49,222 nucleotides of DNA from JAQVXR01 sp050945755 (GCA_050945755.1 JBMNTN010000012.1:1-49222), one strand, 5' to 3'. Numbered from the stretch's first letter, positions 32,474 through 40,987 are shown. The notes: a model not told the origin generated them from the letters alone. A program made the numbers and translations.

Positions 32474-34330
32474 GTGATCGGCAAGAAGTTTGGTAACCGT
32501 TATGAAATTATTGAGAAGTTAGGTTCCGGGGGGATGTCCGTTGTCTATAAAGGATTAGACACTCTTTTAAACCGCCTGGTAACCATTAAAGTGTTGCGTG
32601 AACAATATGCCAGCGATGAAGATTTTGTCCGGCGTTTTCGCCGGGAGGCCCAATCAGTAGCAAGTTTATCTCATATCAATATTGTCAGTATTTTTGATGT
32701 GGGATCTGAAGGGAATCTCTACTACCTGGTTATGGAATTTGTAGAGGGACAAAACCTAAAGGAATTTATTCGGGAGAATGGCAAGGTTCCCCCAAAAGCA
32801 GCTGTTCCTATTGCCATGCAAATTCTTGATGCGTTGCAGCATGCACATGAGCACGGAGTAGTGCATAGAGATATAAAACCCCACAATATTTTGCTCACCA
32901 AAGATAACCGGGTAAAAGTGACAGACTTTGGAATAGCCCGGGCGGCAAGTGAAGCAACCGTCACATATACAGGAACCATTGTCGGTTCCGTCCATTATAT
33001 TTCACCGGAACAAGCAAAAGGTTCTGTGATTGGTGCCAGGGCCGATATTTATGCGGCCGGGGTAGTATTGTATGAGATGTTAACTGGCCAACTGCCTTTT
33101 ACCGGGGAAAGCCCGATTGCTGTAGCTTTGCAGCATATCCAGAGGGAACCGGAGATGCCCCATCAGATTATCGAAGAGGTTCCCTTTGAGCTCTCTCAGG
33201 TAGTGCGTCGAGCAATGCAAAAAAATCCCGATTACAGATATGGATCGGCTCGGGAAATGCGCAACGATTTGGAGAAGATTCAATCAGGGCGGCTTCACGA
33301 GATAGCCTTTCCCCAACCGGAAGAAGGACCGCAGGATGAGGATACAGCAAGAATCCCCTTGATCAGGGGTGAAGAACCAATGCCAAAAAGAAAAAGATTA
33401 AAACCATATTCCAAATGGATTATTGGGGCCGGCGCTCTTTTATTGCTCTTATTAATTGTTTTAGGCGCCTATTATGCAATGTCCCTTTTTAATGTTGCTG
33501 AAGCTACCGTGCCGCCGTTGGTAGGTGAGAGATTGGAGGATGCCCAAGCCCAGCTGAAAGCTGCCGGTTTGGAATATACCATTGACCGCAGTTTTCATGA
33601 TAGTGTGAAAAAGGATTATGTCATATCCCAGAGCATTCCTGCCGGACAGGTAGTAAAACAGACCCGTGTGGTTGCTCTAGTGGTCAGTGATGGACCAAAG
33701 ATGACGATGGTACCTAATGTAAAAGGAAAGAACCGGCGGGAAGCGGAGATAGACTTAGATAATTATAAATTAAAAGCTGAGTTCAGTGAGGAATTTAGTA
33801 GTGATGTTCCCCAGGGAATAGTGATTTCCCAGCGGCCCGGTGCCGGGGAAGAGTTGCCGGAGAAAAGCACTGTTAAGGTGGTGCTCAGTGCCGGCGTAGA
33901 ACCCAAATATATTCCAATGCCTGATGTGCATAAAATGATGCTGGAAGACGCCGAAAAAAAATTAAAGGAAAATGGCTTTGAATTAGGAGAGGTTAAGCAG
34001 AAAGAAAGTACCGAGTACTTTACCTGGCAGGTGATGAGCCAGGAACCGGAAAAGGGAACTCTTGTCCTTGAAGGAGCTACCGTAAACTTGGTCGTTAGCC
34101 AGGGCCCGGGTCCGATGGCCGATATTGTCAGAGTAACCTATGAAATTCCTGATGACGACAAGGAGCACCGTTTTCAGGTAGTTGTCCAAGACAACCAAGG
34201 CGAGCACAAGGAATATGACCGGGTTCACCAGCCTGGGGATCTAATCGTTCAGGATATACCTTTTTATGGAACCGGCAAAGTGAGCGTATATTTAGACGGA
34301 GAATACGTCTTAGGCCAGAATGTCCCTTAG
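32474..34330 (+). CDS. prkC: Ser/Thr protein kinase with three PASTA domains
   Basis: Membrane receptor kinase that senses peptidoglycan fragments or lipid II and is linked to growth, cell-wall control and spore germination in relatives. 618 residues: kinase domain about 7-270 (GSGGMSVVYKG loop, Lys39 in VTIK, HRDIKPHN at 131-138, DFG at 151-153), a single helix at about 316-335, then PASTA repeats at about 343-408, 409-477 and 480-545, and a C-terminal beta domain. I prefer GTG 32474, with GAGGTG 6 bases upstream, over GTG 32465. Next to its phosphatase and to rsgA; in B. subtilis PrkC phosphorylates the RsgA homologue CpgA. Confidence 0.95.
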   Translation: MIGKKFGNRYEIIEKLGSGGMSVVYKGLDTLLNRLVTIKVLREQYASDEDFVRRFRREAQSVASLSHINIVSIFDVGSEGNLYYLVMEFVEGQNLKEFIRENGKVPPKAAVPIAMQILDALQHAHEHGVVHRDIKPHNILLTKDNRVKVTDFGIARAASEATVTYTGTIVGSVHYISPEQAKGSVIGARADIYAAGVVLYEMLTGQLPFTGESPIAVALQHIQREPEMPHQIIEEVPFELSQVVRRAMQKNPDYRYGSAREMRNDLEKIQSGRLHEIAFPQPEEGPQDEDTARIPLIRGEEPMPKRKRLKPYSKWIIGAGALLLLLLIVLGAYYAMSLFNVAEATVPPLVGERLEDAQAQLKAAGLEYTIDRSFHDSVKKDYVISQSIPAGQVVKQTRVVALVVSDGPKMTMVPNVKGKNRREAEIDLDNYKLKAEFSEEFSSDVPQGIVISQRPGAGEELPEKSTVKVVLSAGVEPKYIPMPDVHKMMLEDAEKKLKENGFELGEVKQKESTEYFTWQVMSQEPEKGTLVLEGATVNLVVSQGPGPMADIVRVTYEIPDDDKEHRFQVVVQDNQGEHKEYDRVHQPGDLIVQDIPFYGTGKVSVYLDGEYVLGQNVP

Positions 34331-34339
34331 GAGGCGTTA

Positions 34340-35215
34340 ATGAAAGAAGGAATTCTTTTAAAGAGGTATGGCGGTTTTTATTTTGTCAAGTCTGAAGGAT
34401 TGTTGTGGGAATGTACTTTAAGAGGTAAATTCCGTAAATTAAAACAGGACTTTTTCCCCGGAGATAAAGTATTGATTTCCGTTTTGGATGAAAAAAGAGG
34501 TGTGATTGAAGGTGTATTGCCTCGGATAAACCGGTTGTACCGCCCACCTGTGGCCAATGTGGAACAGGTATTGGTGGTGTTTGCCTTTTCTACCCCAGAT
34601 CCGGATTTTTTGCTGCTGGATCGGATGTTAATAATGGCCCAGTATGAAAAGATATCTCCTGTTGTCTGTTTTACCAAGGCTGATACCGTGGACATGATGA
34701 AGGTTTCTCAAACTCAAGAGATATATCAAAATGCCGGCTATCAAACAGTGGTCACCAGTGCTAAAACCGGGTTGGGTATTGAAGAAGTTCGTTCTCTTCT
34801 CAAGGATCGGATTTCTGTTTTTGCCGGTCCCTCTGGGGTGGGAAAGTCGAGTCTTTTGAATGTTCTTCAGCCCGGCTTACGTTTGAAAACCGGTGATGTC
34901 AGTGAAAAAATTGGACGGGGGCGTCACACAACAAGGCATGTAGAATTGTTGGAACTAGAGTTTGCAGGTTTAGTAGCGGATACACCGGGGTTTTCCAATC
35001 TGGAACTCCCCGATATCACCCGGGAAGAACTACAGCATTACTTCCCGGAAATTGTGAAACAAGCCGATTCCTGCCGTTTTAATTCTTGTCTGCATAATTC
35101 GGAACCGGATTGTTCCGTGAAAGAGGCATTGAAAAAGAAGGAAATTGATTTTGAGAGGTACCAGAGGTACTTAACCCTACTGCAGGAAGTTATGGAAAAA
35201 GAGAGGAGATACTGA
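34340..35215 (+). CDS. rsgA: Ribosome small-subunit-dependent GTPase RsgA
   Basis: Circularly permuted GTPase that checks 30S subunit maturation. 291 residues: N-terminal OB fold, then GTPase motifs in permuted order: FTKAD (G4), GPSGVGKSSLLN (G1), ADTPGFS (G3), and a C-terminal zinc knuckle with CRFNSCLHNSEPDC. The ATG is preceded by TAGGAGGCG overlapping the end of prkC's stop codon region. Confidence 0.96.
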   Translation: MKEGILLKRYGGFYFVKSEGLLWECTLRGKFRKLKQDFFPGDKVLISVLDEKRGVIEGVLPRINRLYRPPVANVEQVLVVFAFSTPDPDFLLLDRMLIMAQYEKISPVVCFTKADTVDMMKVSQTQEIYQNAGYQTVVTSAKTGLGIEEVRSLLKDRISVFAGPSGVGKSSLLNVLQPGLRLKTGDVSEKIGRGRHTTRHVELLELEFAGLVADTPGFSNLELPDITREELQHYFPEIVKQADSCRFNSCLHNSEPDCSVKEALKKKEIDFERYQRYLTLLQEVMEKERRY

Positions 35216-35216
35216 G

Positions 35217-35912
35217 ATGATAAAGTTAGCACCGTCAATTCTTTCAGCAGATTTTAGCTGCCTGGCTGAACAGATTCGCCAGGTGGAAGAGGCTGGGGCG
35301 GAATACTTGCATCTGGATGTGATGGATGGCCATTTCGTGCCTAATATTACCTTTGGACCTGGTCTGGTGCGCAATTTACGCCCTCGCTCCGGGATGTTTT
35401 TTGACGTGCACCTGATGATTGAAAATCCGGATCTTTTTGCGGAGGAATTTGTTATTGCCGGTGCTGACTTGATTTGTGTACATGTAGAAGCTTGCCCTCA
35501 TTTGCATCGCACAGTACAGAGCATCAAGGAATTGGGTGTTAAGGCTGCTGTTGCTTTAAACCCGGCGACTTCTTTAAGTACGATTGAAGAGATCCTTCCT
35601 GATCTGGATATGGTCCTTCTCATGAGCGTCAATCCAGGATTTGGCGGGCAGGAATTTATTACAGGTGTTTTAGATAAAATTAGAAGGTTAAGAAATCAGA
35701 TTAAAGAACGGGATTTAGACATAGATATTGAGGTGGACGGGGGAGTGTCACCGGAAACCACCGAGAGTATTGTCCGGGCAGGGGCAAACATTCTCGTGGC
35801 AGGCTCTGCTGTTTTTTCTTCAAACGATATTACACATGCGGTTGTAGAGTTAAAATCCTTGGCGGAAAATACAGCGCGGGAGATGTGGAATAAAGAACTA
35901 AACAGGGATTAA
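35217..35912 (+). CDS. rpe: Ribulose-phosphate 3-epimerase
   Basis: TIM-barrel epimerase interconverting ribulose-5-P and xylulose-5-P. 231 residues: APSILSADFSCL, YLHLDVMDGHFVPNITFGP (metal ligands), VHLMIENPD, MSVNPGFGGQEFI and EVDGGVSPET, all complete. Begins 1 base after the rsgA stop with GAGAGGAG upstream. It supplies the pentose phosphate pathway, and ribulose-5-P feeds RibB of the next operon. Confidence 0.97.
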   Translation: MIKLAPSILSADFSCLAEQIRQVEEAGAEYLHLDVMDGHFVPNITFGPGLVRNLRPRSGMFFDVHLMIENPDLFAEEFVIAGADLICVHVEACPHLHRTVQSIKELGVKAAVALNPATSLSTIEEILPDLDMVLLMSVNPGFGGQEFITGVLDKIRRLRNQIKERDLDIDIEVDGGVSPETTESIVRAGANILVAGSAVFSSNDITHAVVELKSLAENTAREMWNKELNRD

Positions 35913-35964
35913 AAAAGTATTAAACCCGTAGCAATTATTCAAAAGGTAAAACCTGACCCCACTA

Positions 35965-35993
35965 TTGTTTTTTTATTTATTTTGTGCTATGAT
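35965..35993 (+). promoter_or_regulatory. Promoter of the riboflavin operon
   Basis: TTGTTT (35965-35970), 17 bases, TATGAT (35988-35993), extended -10 TGC. It lies about 15 bases before the FMN aptamer. Confidence 0.68.
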
Positions 35994-36008
35994 AAAAAAA
36001 ATAGAATA

Positions 36009-36118
36009 TTCCTTCGGGGATCGGTGAAATTCCGTATCGGCGGTATAACCCGCGTGCCAAAATGGCTGATCCGGTGAAATTCCGGAGTCGACAGTTAAAG
36101 TCTGGATGGAAGAAGGGT
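36009..36118 (+). promoter_or_regulatory. FMN riboswitch (RFN element)
   Basis: Conserved pieces in order: CCTTCGGGGATCGGTGAAAT (36011-36030), CGGCGGTATAACCCGCGTGCC, CTGATCCGGTGAAATTCCGG (36067-36086), CGACAGTTAAAGTCTGGATG and GAAGAAGG. This is the six-helix FMN aptamer found before ribD operons in Firmicutes; FMN binding switches expression off. A GC-rich hairpin at 36164-36186 follows as expression platform. An apparent coding frame through the aptamer from 36062 is not a gene. Confidence 0.95.
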
Positions 36119-36163
36119 TTTTTTATGTGCTCTGTGTCAGGGCATAGTTTATTTTGTATTTAT

Positions 36164-36196
36164 CCCCGGAGATTTTCTCTCCGGGGTATTTATTTT
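36164..36196 (+). terminator. Expression-platform hairpin before ribD
   Basis: Perfect 9-pair stem CCCCGGAGA (36164-36172) with TCTCCGGGG (36178-36186) and a 5-base TTTTC loop, followed by TATTTATTTT. Likely an intrinsic terminator; the T run is interrupted by A. Confidence 0.75.
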
Positions 36197-36223
36197 ATGG
36201 CACGTAAAAAGGTGGTGAAGGAC

Positions 36224-37354
36224 TTGACGGATGAACTATTTATGAAAAAAGCATTGGAACTGGCACGGTTAGCAGAAGGTTGGACAAGTCCCAATCCCAT
36301 GGTCGGGGCAATTGTTGTGCGGGATGGAAGGATTATCGGCCAAGGATATCACCAAAGGGCAGGTACCCCTCATGCGGAAGTTCACGCCTTAAGGATGGCT
36401 GGAAAGGAAGCAAAAGGCTCTACGCTTTATGTCACATTAGAACCATGTTGCCACTATGGAAGGACACCCCCATGTGTCGACACCATCTTAGAGGCTCAAG
36501 TAGCCCGGGTAGTTACAGCGATGGAAGATCCTAATCCTAAAGTAGCCGGAGGGGGCTTAAAAAAGCTGCGCCAGAACGGTGTGGAAATAACCACCGGCGT
36601 TCTGGAAAATGAAGCCCGGGTGTTAAACGAAATATTTTTAAAAAGCATTACGGCAGCACTGCCTTATATTGCAGTGAAATCCGCTCTGACGCTGGACGGA
36701 AAGATTGCTACCAAGACCGGCAGTTCCCGGTGGATCACCGGACATGAAGCGAGATTAAAGGCTCATCGCTTGCGCCATATACATGATGGAGTTTTAGTCG
36801 GTATTGGCACCATTTTGGCAGATAACCCCCAGTTAACGGTGCGGATTCCCGGTGAGACTTTAAAAAATCCGGTGCGGATTGTCATCGACTCTTCTTTAAG
36901 AATTACCCCGGATGCCCAAGTACTTAATCAGAGTCAGGCTCCCACGCTGATTTATACAGCCAGGCCGGCGGCGGAAAAGATGGAGAAACTTAAGTCCCAA
37001 GGGGTGAAAGTAATTAAGTGTCCGGGACCGGACGGCCAGGTTGATCTGAAAGAAGCATTAAAAGATATGTTTCAAAGGGGTATTAGCAGTATCTTGGTGG
37101 AAGGGGGCGCCGGGATTAACGGTACTCTGCTTGATCAAAAACTGATAGATAAAATGTACGTTTTTTATGCTCCGAAAGTAATAGGCAGCCATCTTGCCCC
37201 AGGTATGTTTGCCGGGTCCGGAGTTAGCGATATGCAGGATGCTGTTTTATTGGACAAAACAAGTGTTGAGATCATCGGACCCGATGTACTTATTTCCGGT
37301 TATCCTATTTATAAGGAGGGAACAGCATGTTCACCGGACTCGTGGAGGAACTAG
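36224..37354 (+). CDS. ribD: Bifunctional pyrimidine deaminase / reductase RibD
   Basis: Second and third steps of riboflavin synthesis from GTP. 376 residues: N-terminal CMP/dCMP-deaminase-like zinc domain (PHAEVHAL with the catalytic Glu, then EPCCHYGRTPPCVDTI) and C-terminal DHFR-like reductase (KSALTLDGKIATKTGSSRW, SILVEGGAGINGTLL). I chose TTG 36224, with AAGGTGGTG 6-14 bases upstream and outside the terminator hairpin; ATG 36197 lies against the hairpin and lacks a site. Overlaps ribE by 28 bases. Confidence 0.94.
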   Translation: MTDELFMKKALELARLAEGWTSPNPMVGAIVVRDGRIIGQGYHQRAGTPHAEVHALRMAGKEAKGSTLYVTLEPCCHYGRTPPCVDTILEAQVARVVTAMEDPNPKVAGGGLKKLRQNGVEITTGVLENEARVLNEIFLKSITAALPYIAVKSALTLDGKIATKTGSSRWITGHEARLKAHRLRHIHDGVLVGIGTILADNPQLTVRIPGETLKNPVRIVIDSSLRITPDAQVLNQSQAPTLIYTARPAAEKMEKLKSQGVKVIKCPGPDGQVDLKEALKDMFQRGISSILVEGGAGINGTLLDQKLIDKMYVFYAPKVIGSHLAPGMFAGSGVSDMQDAVLLDKTSVEIIGPDVLISGYPIYKEGTACSPDSWRN

Positions 37355-37983
37355 GGACATTGACTTCCATCGTGAAAGGAGCTCGTTCAGCCCGATTATT
37401 AATTGGCGCATCCCGGGTTTTAGAGGATGGGAAAATTGGCGACAGCATTGCGGTTAATGGAGTATGTTTGACCGTAGTGGCAATTAATGAAAAGGGTTTT
37501 CAAGCGGATGTCATGGCAGAGACCCTCAATAAGAGTAATTTAGGGGATTTGCGCCCCGGGGAAAAGGTAAATCTGGAGCGGGCGCTGCGTTTAAGTGACC
37601 GGCTTGGTGGTCATTTGGTAAGCGGGCATATTGACGGAGTAGGGAAGATAATCCGTCAGGAAGTAATGGATATTGCGATCGTCACCGAAATTGAAGCGCC
37701 GCCGGAGCTGTTAAAATACATTATTCCCAAAGGCTCGGTAGCAATAGATGGAATCAGCCTGACAGTAGTTTCGGTAGAGGAAAATAGTTTTACCGTTTCC
37801 TTAATTCCCCATACGGCCAAAGTGACCAGTTTGGGATTTAAACAAGTTGGCGATAAGGTCAATTTAGAAACGGATATTATTGGAAAATATATTGAACGCA
37901 TGGTGCATTATCAAAACGACAGCAAAAATAAATCCGAGTCCCGTTTATCCATGGATTTTTTGGCGGAGCACGGATTTATCTAG
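37327..37983 (+). CDS. ribE: Riboflavin synthase, alpha chain
   Basis: Dismutates two 6,7-dimethyl-8-ribityllumazine to riboflavin. 218 residues in two lumazine-binding beta-barrel repeats: MFTGLVEELG and then VNGVCLTV, with GHLVSGHIDGVG opening the second half and IDGISLTVVS its counterpart. The ATG is preceded by ATAAGGAGGGAACAGC, inside the 3' end of ribD. Confidence 0.96.
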   Translation: MFTGLVEELGTLTSIVKGARSARLLIGASRVLEDGKIGDSIAVNGVCLTVVAINEKGFQADVMAETLNKSNLGDLRPGEKVNLERALRLSDRLGGHLVSGHIDGVGKIIRQEVMDIAIVTEIEAPPELLKYIIPKGSVAIDGISLTVVSVEENSFTVSLIPHTAKVTSLGFKQVGDKVNLETDIIGKYIERMVHYQNDSKNKSESRLSMDFLAEHGFI

Positions 37984-38000
37984 AAAGGGGATAATATGTA

Positions 38001-39197
38001 ATGGGTTTTAACACTATTCAAGAAGCACTTTGGGATATTAAAGCAGGCAAAATGGTCGTTGTGGTTGATGACGAGGATCGGGAAAATGAGGGAGATTTGA
38101 TTATGGCCGCGGAAAAGGTGACCCCGGAAGCAATTAACTTTATGGTTACCTATGCCAGAGGTTTGGTGTGTGTGCCTTTGACGGCAAAACGGATTGACGA
38201 ATTAAAGCTCTCTCAAATGGTTGAGCATAACACAGATAATCATGAAACGGGCTTTACGGTCTCTGTTGACGGGCCGGAATCTACTACAGGGATTTCCGCA
38301 TTTGAAAGAGCGGCTACCGTTAAAGCACTTTTGGATCCTCATCTCCAACCGGAAGAGTTAAAAAAACCGGGACATATTTTCCCCTTGAGGGCAAAAGACG
38401 GTGGTGTTTTAAAACGCACCGGGCACACTGAGGCAGCGGTGGATTTAGCCCGGTTGGCAGGTCTTTATCCTGCCGGTGTAATTTGTGAAATTTTAAATGA
38501 GGACGGAACGATGGCTCGGGTACCTCAGCTAATGAAGTTTTGCCAAGAGCATGGCCTGAAGATTATTACGATTGCGGATTTAATTCAGTACCGGCGTAAA
38601 ACGGAAAAGCTGGTGCACAGGATGGTTTCCACTCATCTGCCTACCAAGTACGGTGAGTTTACTGCGGTAGGTTATGAAAATGATATTGATGATTTCACCC
38701 ATGTAGCGCTGGTAAAAGGAGAGATTTCTCCGGATCGTCCTACTCTGGTTAGGGTTCATTCAGAGTGTTTGACCGGTGATGTTTTTGGTTCAGCCCGCTG
38801 TGATTGTGGGGACCAGTTGGCCAGGGCTCTTTCCATGATTGGGGAAGCAGGTGAAGGGATTCTTCTTTATATGAGACAAGAAGGAAGGGGCATCGGTCTT
38901 TTAAATAAGCTGCGTGCTTATAAACTTCAGGACGAGGGAAGAGACACGGTAGAAGCCAATGAGGAGTTGGGTTTTCCCGCTGATTTACGCAATTACGGTG
39001 TCGGAGCGCAAATTCTTGCCGATCTGGGTGTGCGTAAATTGAGACTTATGACTAATAATCCCCGGAAGATCAAAGGATTGGAAGGCTATGGCTTGGAGGT
39101 AGTAGAACGGGTGCCCATTGAAATATGTCCCAACGGTAATAATAAATTTTATCTGACTACCAAGAAAAGAAAACTTGGCCATTTTTTAAATATATAA
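38001..39197 (+). CDS. ribBA: DHBP synthase / GTP cyclohydrolase II RibBA
   Basis: Fusion enzyme that makes both precursors of lumazine: 3,4-dihydroxy-2-butanone-4-P from ribulose-5-P and the pyrimidine from GTP. 398 residues. The RibB half has DDEDRENEGDLIMAAE and GHTEAAVDLARLAGL; the RibA half has RVHSECLTGDVFGSARCDCG (zinc cysteines) and RQEGRGIGLLNK. Both catalytic sets are complete. AAAGGGG lies 10 bases upstream of the ATG. Confidence 0.96.
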   Translation: MGFNTIQEALWDIKAGKMVVVVDDEDRENEGDLIMAAEKVTPEAINFMVTYARGLVCVPLTAKRIDELKLSQMVEHNTDNHETGFTVSVDGPESTTGISAFERAATVKALLDPHLQPEELKKPGHIFPLRAKDGGVLKRTGHTEAAVDLARLAGLYPAGVICEILNEDGTMARVPQLMKFCQEHGLKIITIADLIQYRRKTEKLVHRMVSTHLPTKYGEFTAVGYENDIDDFTHVALVKGEISPDRPTLVRVHSECLTGDVFGSARCDCGDQLARALSMIGEAGEGILLYMRQEGRGIGLLNKLRAYKLQDEGRDTVEANEELGFPADLRNYGVGAQILADLGVRKLRLMTNNPRKIKGLEGYGLEVVERVPIEICPNGNNKFYLTTKKRKLGHFLNI

Positions 39198-39215
39198 AGG
39201 AAATGAGGAGAAGAT

Positions 39216-39677
39216 ATGGGAAAAACCATTGAAGGAAAACTGATTGCAGAAGGATTAAGGTTTGGGTTGGTGGTTGGCCGTTTTAACGAATTTATTTCCG
39301 GGAAGCTGTTGAGCGGAGCCTTGGATGCTCTGGAACGGCACGGCGCAGCCCAAGAAGATATTGATATTGCCTGGGTACCGGGAGCTTTTGAAATTCCCCT
39401 GACGGCAAAAAAAATGGCTAAGGGAAATTACGATGCTGTCATCTGCTTAGGCGCGGTGATCCGAGGAGCAACCCCTCATTTTGATTATGTGGCGGCCGAG
39501 GTAGCTAAAGGAGTAGCCCATGTTGGCTTGGAGCAGGAAAAACCGGTGATTTTCGGTGTAATTACTGCTGATACCATTGAACAGGCTATTGAACGGGCGG
39601 GCACTAAAGCAGGAAACAAGGGATGGGATGCGGCGGTATCTGCCATTGAAATGGCTAATCTTCTCAAACAAATGTAA
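39216..39677 (+). CDS. ribH: 6,7-dimethyl-8-ribityllumazine synthase
   Basis: Condenses the two RibBA/RibD products to lumazine; usually forms icosahedral shells. 153 residues with VVGRFNEFIS, WVPGAFEIPLTAK and CLGAVIRGATPHFDYVA (catalytic His), complete at both ends. Last rib gene of the operon, 18 bases after ribBA with GAGGAG upstream. Confidence 0.97.
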   Translation: MGKTIEGKLIAEGLRFGLVVGRFNEFISGKLLSGALDALERHGAAQEDIDIAWVPGAFEIPLTAKKMAKGNYDAVICLGAVIRGATPHFDYVAAEVAKGVAHVGLEQEKPVIFGVITADTIEQAIERAGTKAGNKGWDAAVSAIEMANLLKQM

Positions 39678-39706
39678 GCCGCTATGAAACCGGTGGTGAC
39701 AAGTTT

Positions 39707-40354
39707 ATGGGACAGCGCTCAATTATTATTGCGAACGGAGAAATTACCAATTATTCTTGGCACAGGTCTTTAATCCGAGAAGATGATTTTATTGTCTGCG
39801 CGGACGGAGGAGCCCGGCATGCTTTAGCTATGGGCATTGTACCCCATGTAGTATTAGGAGATTTTGATTCCCTTTCTCCGAGTATGAAAGCGGATTTGCT
39901 CAAGACTAATTGCCGGGTGGAAAGCTTTCCGGCAGAAAAAGACGCCACAGATACGGAACTGGCCCTAAAGTGGTGCCTTAAGCAAAACCCACAGGAAATT
40001 ATTATTTTGGGGGCTTTGGGTACAAGGTTTGACCACAGCTTAGCAAGTATCTTTCTTCTCGCCTTGGTTCCGGTTGGGATTCCGGCCCGCCTTGTTAATG
40101 AGCAAAATGAAATTTTTCTTGTGCGAGATCATATGCCAATTGAAGGAAGCCCCGGGGAATATGTTTCTGTCCTTCCTCTTACTCCGGGGGCTTTTGGGGT
40201 TTTTACCAAAGGGTTGAAATATATTTTGCATGATGAGGCTCTTGATTTTGGGACAACCCGCGGAGTAGCCAACGAGTTGGTAAAAGAAAAGGCATCTCTG
40301 GAAATTAAAGAAGGATGGGCATTGGTCATTAAAGCCTGGGACAGCCCCAGGTAA
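39707..40354 (+). CDS. thiN: Thiamine pyrophosphokinase
   Basis: Transfers pyrophosphate from ATP to thiamine. 215 residues: VCADGGARHALAMGIVP, VLGDFDSLSP and EKDATDTELAL are the metal/ATP and thiamine motifs, followed by the beta-sandwich C-terminal half. GGTGGTG lies 8 bases before the ATG. It follows ribH by 29 bases and shares the riboflavin transcript, before the terminator at 40409. Within the FMN riboswitch operon it may be co-regulated by FMN (inference). Confidence 0.93.
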   Translation: MGQRSIIIANGEITNYSWHRSLIREDDFIVCADGGARHALAMGIVPHVVLGDFDSLSPSMKADLLKTNCRVESFPAEKDATDTELALKWCLKQNPQEIIILGALGTRFDHSLASIFLLALVPVGIPARLVNEQNEIFLVRDHMPIEGSPGEYVSVLPLTPGAFGVFTKGLKYILHDEALDFGTTRGVANELVKEKASLEIKEGWALVIKAWDSPR

Positions 40355-40408
40355 ATGGATAAATAAACATTAAGCGGTGCGGAATGATGGTACCGCATGG
40401 TATTGTAT

Positions 40409-40435
40409 GGGGGACCAATGGGGTCCCCCTTTTTG
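40409..40435 (+). terminator. Terminator of the rib-thiN operon
   Basis: Stem GGGGGACC (40409-40416) with GGTCCCCC (40422-40429), a 5-base loop, followed by TTTTTGTGTTTT. The A-poor opposite side makes it mainly a plus-strand terminator. Confidence 0.88.
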
Positions 40436-40460
40436 TGTTTTGTGCTAATTGGGAGAGAGA

Positions 40461-40679
40461 TCAGTGATTTAATCCCTCTAAGCGATCCAAAATATCGCCT
40501 TCCGGGAGATCAATTTCCAAAACCCATAATAACGCCTCAAGTTTATCAACCAGCGAAAGAATAATTAAATCCAGTTCCGGGTTATTTGCTGAGAGGAACT
40601 CTTCTTTTTCCTTTATAGCACAGGCTAATTTTTGTTTATAGCAGTCTACCTTTTGTAGAATTTCTTCCGGAGTTTTCAA
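40461..40679 (-). CDS. Small acidic helical protein, unknown function
   Basis: A 72-residue protein on the minus strand, not recognised. Start chosen at TTG (plus-strand 40677-40679), with GGAGGTG 6 bases before it; a GTG at 40688 abuts that site. Sequence opens MKTPEEILQKVDCYKQKLAC and continues as two amphipathic helices rich in Glu/Lys/Leu (CAIKEKEEFLSA, then SLVDKLEALLWVLEIDLPEG). No membrane helix or catalytic motif. Supported by the clean ribosome binding site and by its own codon use, rather than by homology. It is convergent with thiN and lies downstream of rpmB on the same strand, separated by the rpmB terminator. Confidence 0.68.
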   Translation of the reverse strand: MKTPEEILQKVDCYKQKLACAIKEKEEFLSANNPELDLIILSLVDKLEALLWVLEIDLPEGDILDRLEGLNH

Positions 40680-40769
40680 ACAGTTCACCTCCAGGGTTCT
40701 TTCTATATAATATTAATGAGAGATCCCGGTGGTGAAGAGACAAGAAGAAAAAAACACCATTTTTTCAAC

Positions 40770-40800
40770 AAACTAAAAAACGTGACCTGAGTCACGTTTT
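40770..40800 (-). terminator. Terminator of rpmB
   Basis: On the minus strand AAAACGTGAC and GTCACGTTTT (plus 40791-40800 and 40777-40786) form a 10-pair stem with a 4-base loop, followed by TTTTTTAG. It overlaps the rpmB stop codon. Confidence 0.82.
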
Positions 40801-40987
40801 AGATTGCTCTTTGAACTTTTCCAGAACGTAAGCAGCGGGTACAAACAGTAATCCGCTTTGGTGAACCTTTTACAATTGCCTTTACAGATTGTAGGTTTGG
40901 TTTCCAGGTTCTTTTCGTTCTAATATGAGAATGGCTGATTTTCATGCCGGTTTTTATGCCTTTGCCGCAAATTTCACATACTGCCAT
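40799..40987 (-). CDS. rpmB: 50S ribosomal protein L28
   Basis: 62-residue large-subunit protein. MAVCEICGKGIKTGMKISHS at the start and SVKAIVKGSPKRITVCTRCL towards the end; the two CxxC pairs mark the zinc-binding (C+) form of L28. ATG at plus 40985-40987, preceded by AAAGGAGGTGGATCACCA; the frame extends 8 codons upstream, but through the ribosome binding site. Divergent from the Asp23 gene, as commonly seen in Firmicutes. Confidence 0.96.
   Translation of the reverse strand: MAVCEICGKGIKTGMKISHSHIRTKRTWKPNLQSVKAIVKGSPKRITVCTRCLRSGKVQRAI

Noticed and set aside
36062..36223. N-terminal extension of ribD reaching into the FMN aptamer
   Set aside because: It would translate the riboswitch and terminator hairpin; the Shine-Dalgarno site at 36208-36216 points to TTG 36224.
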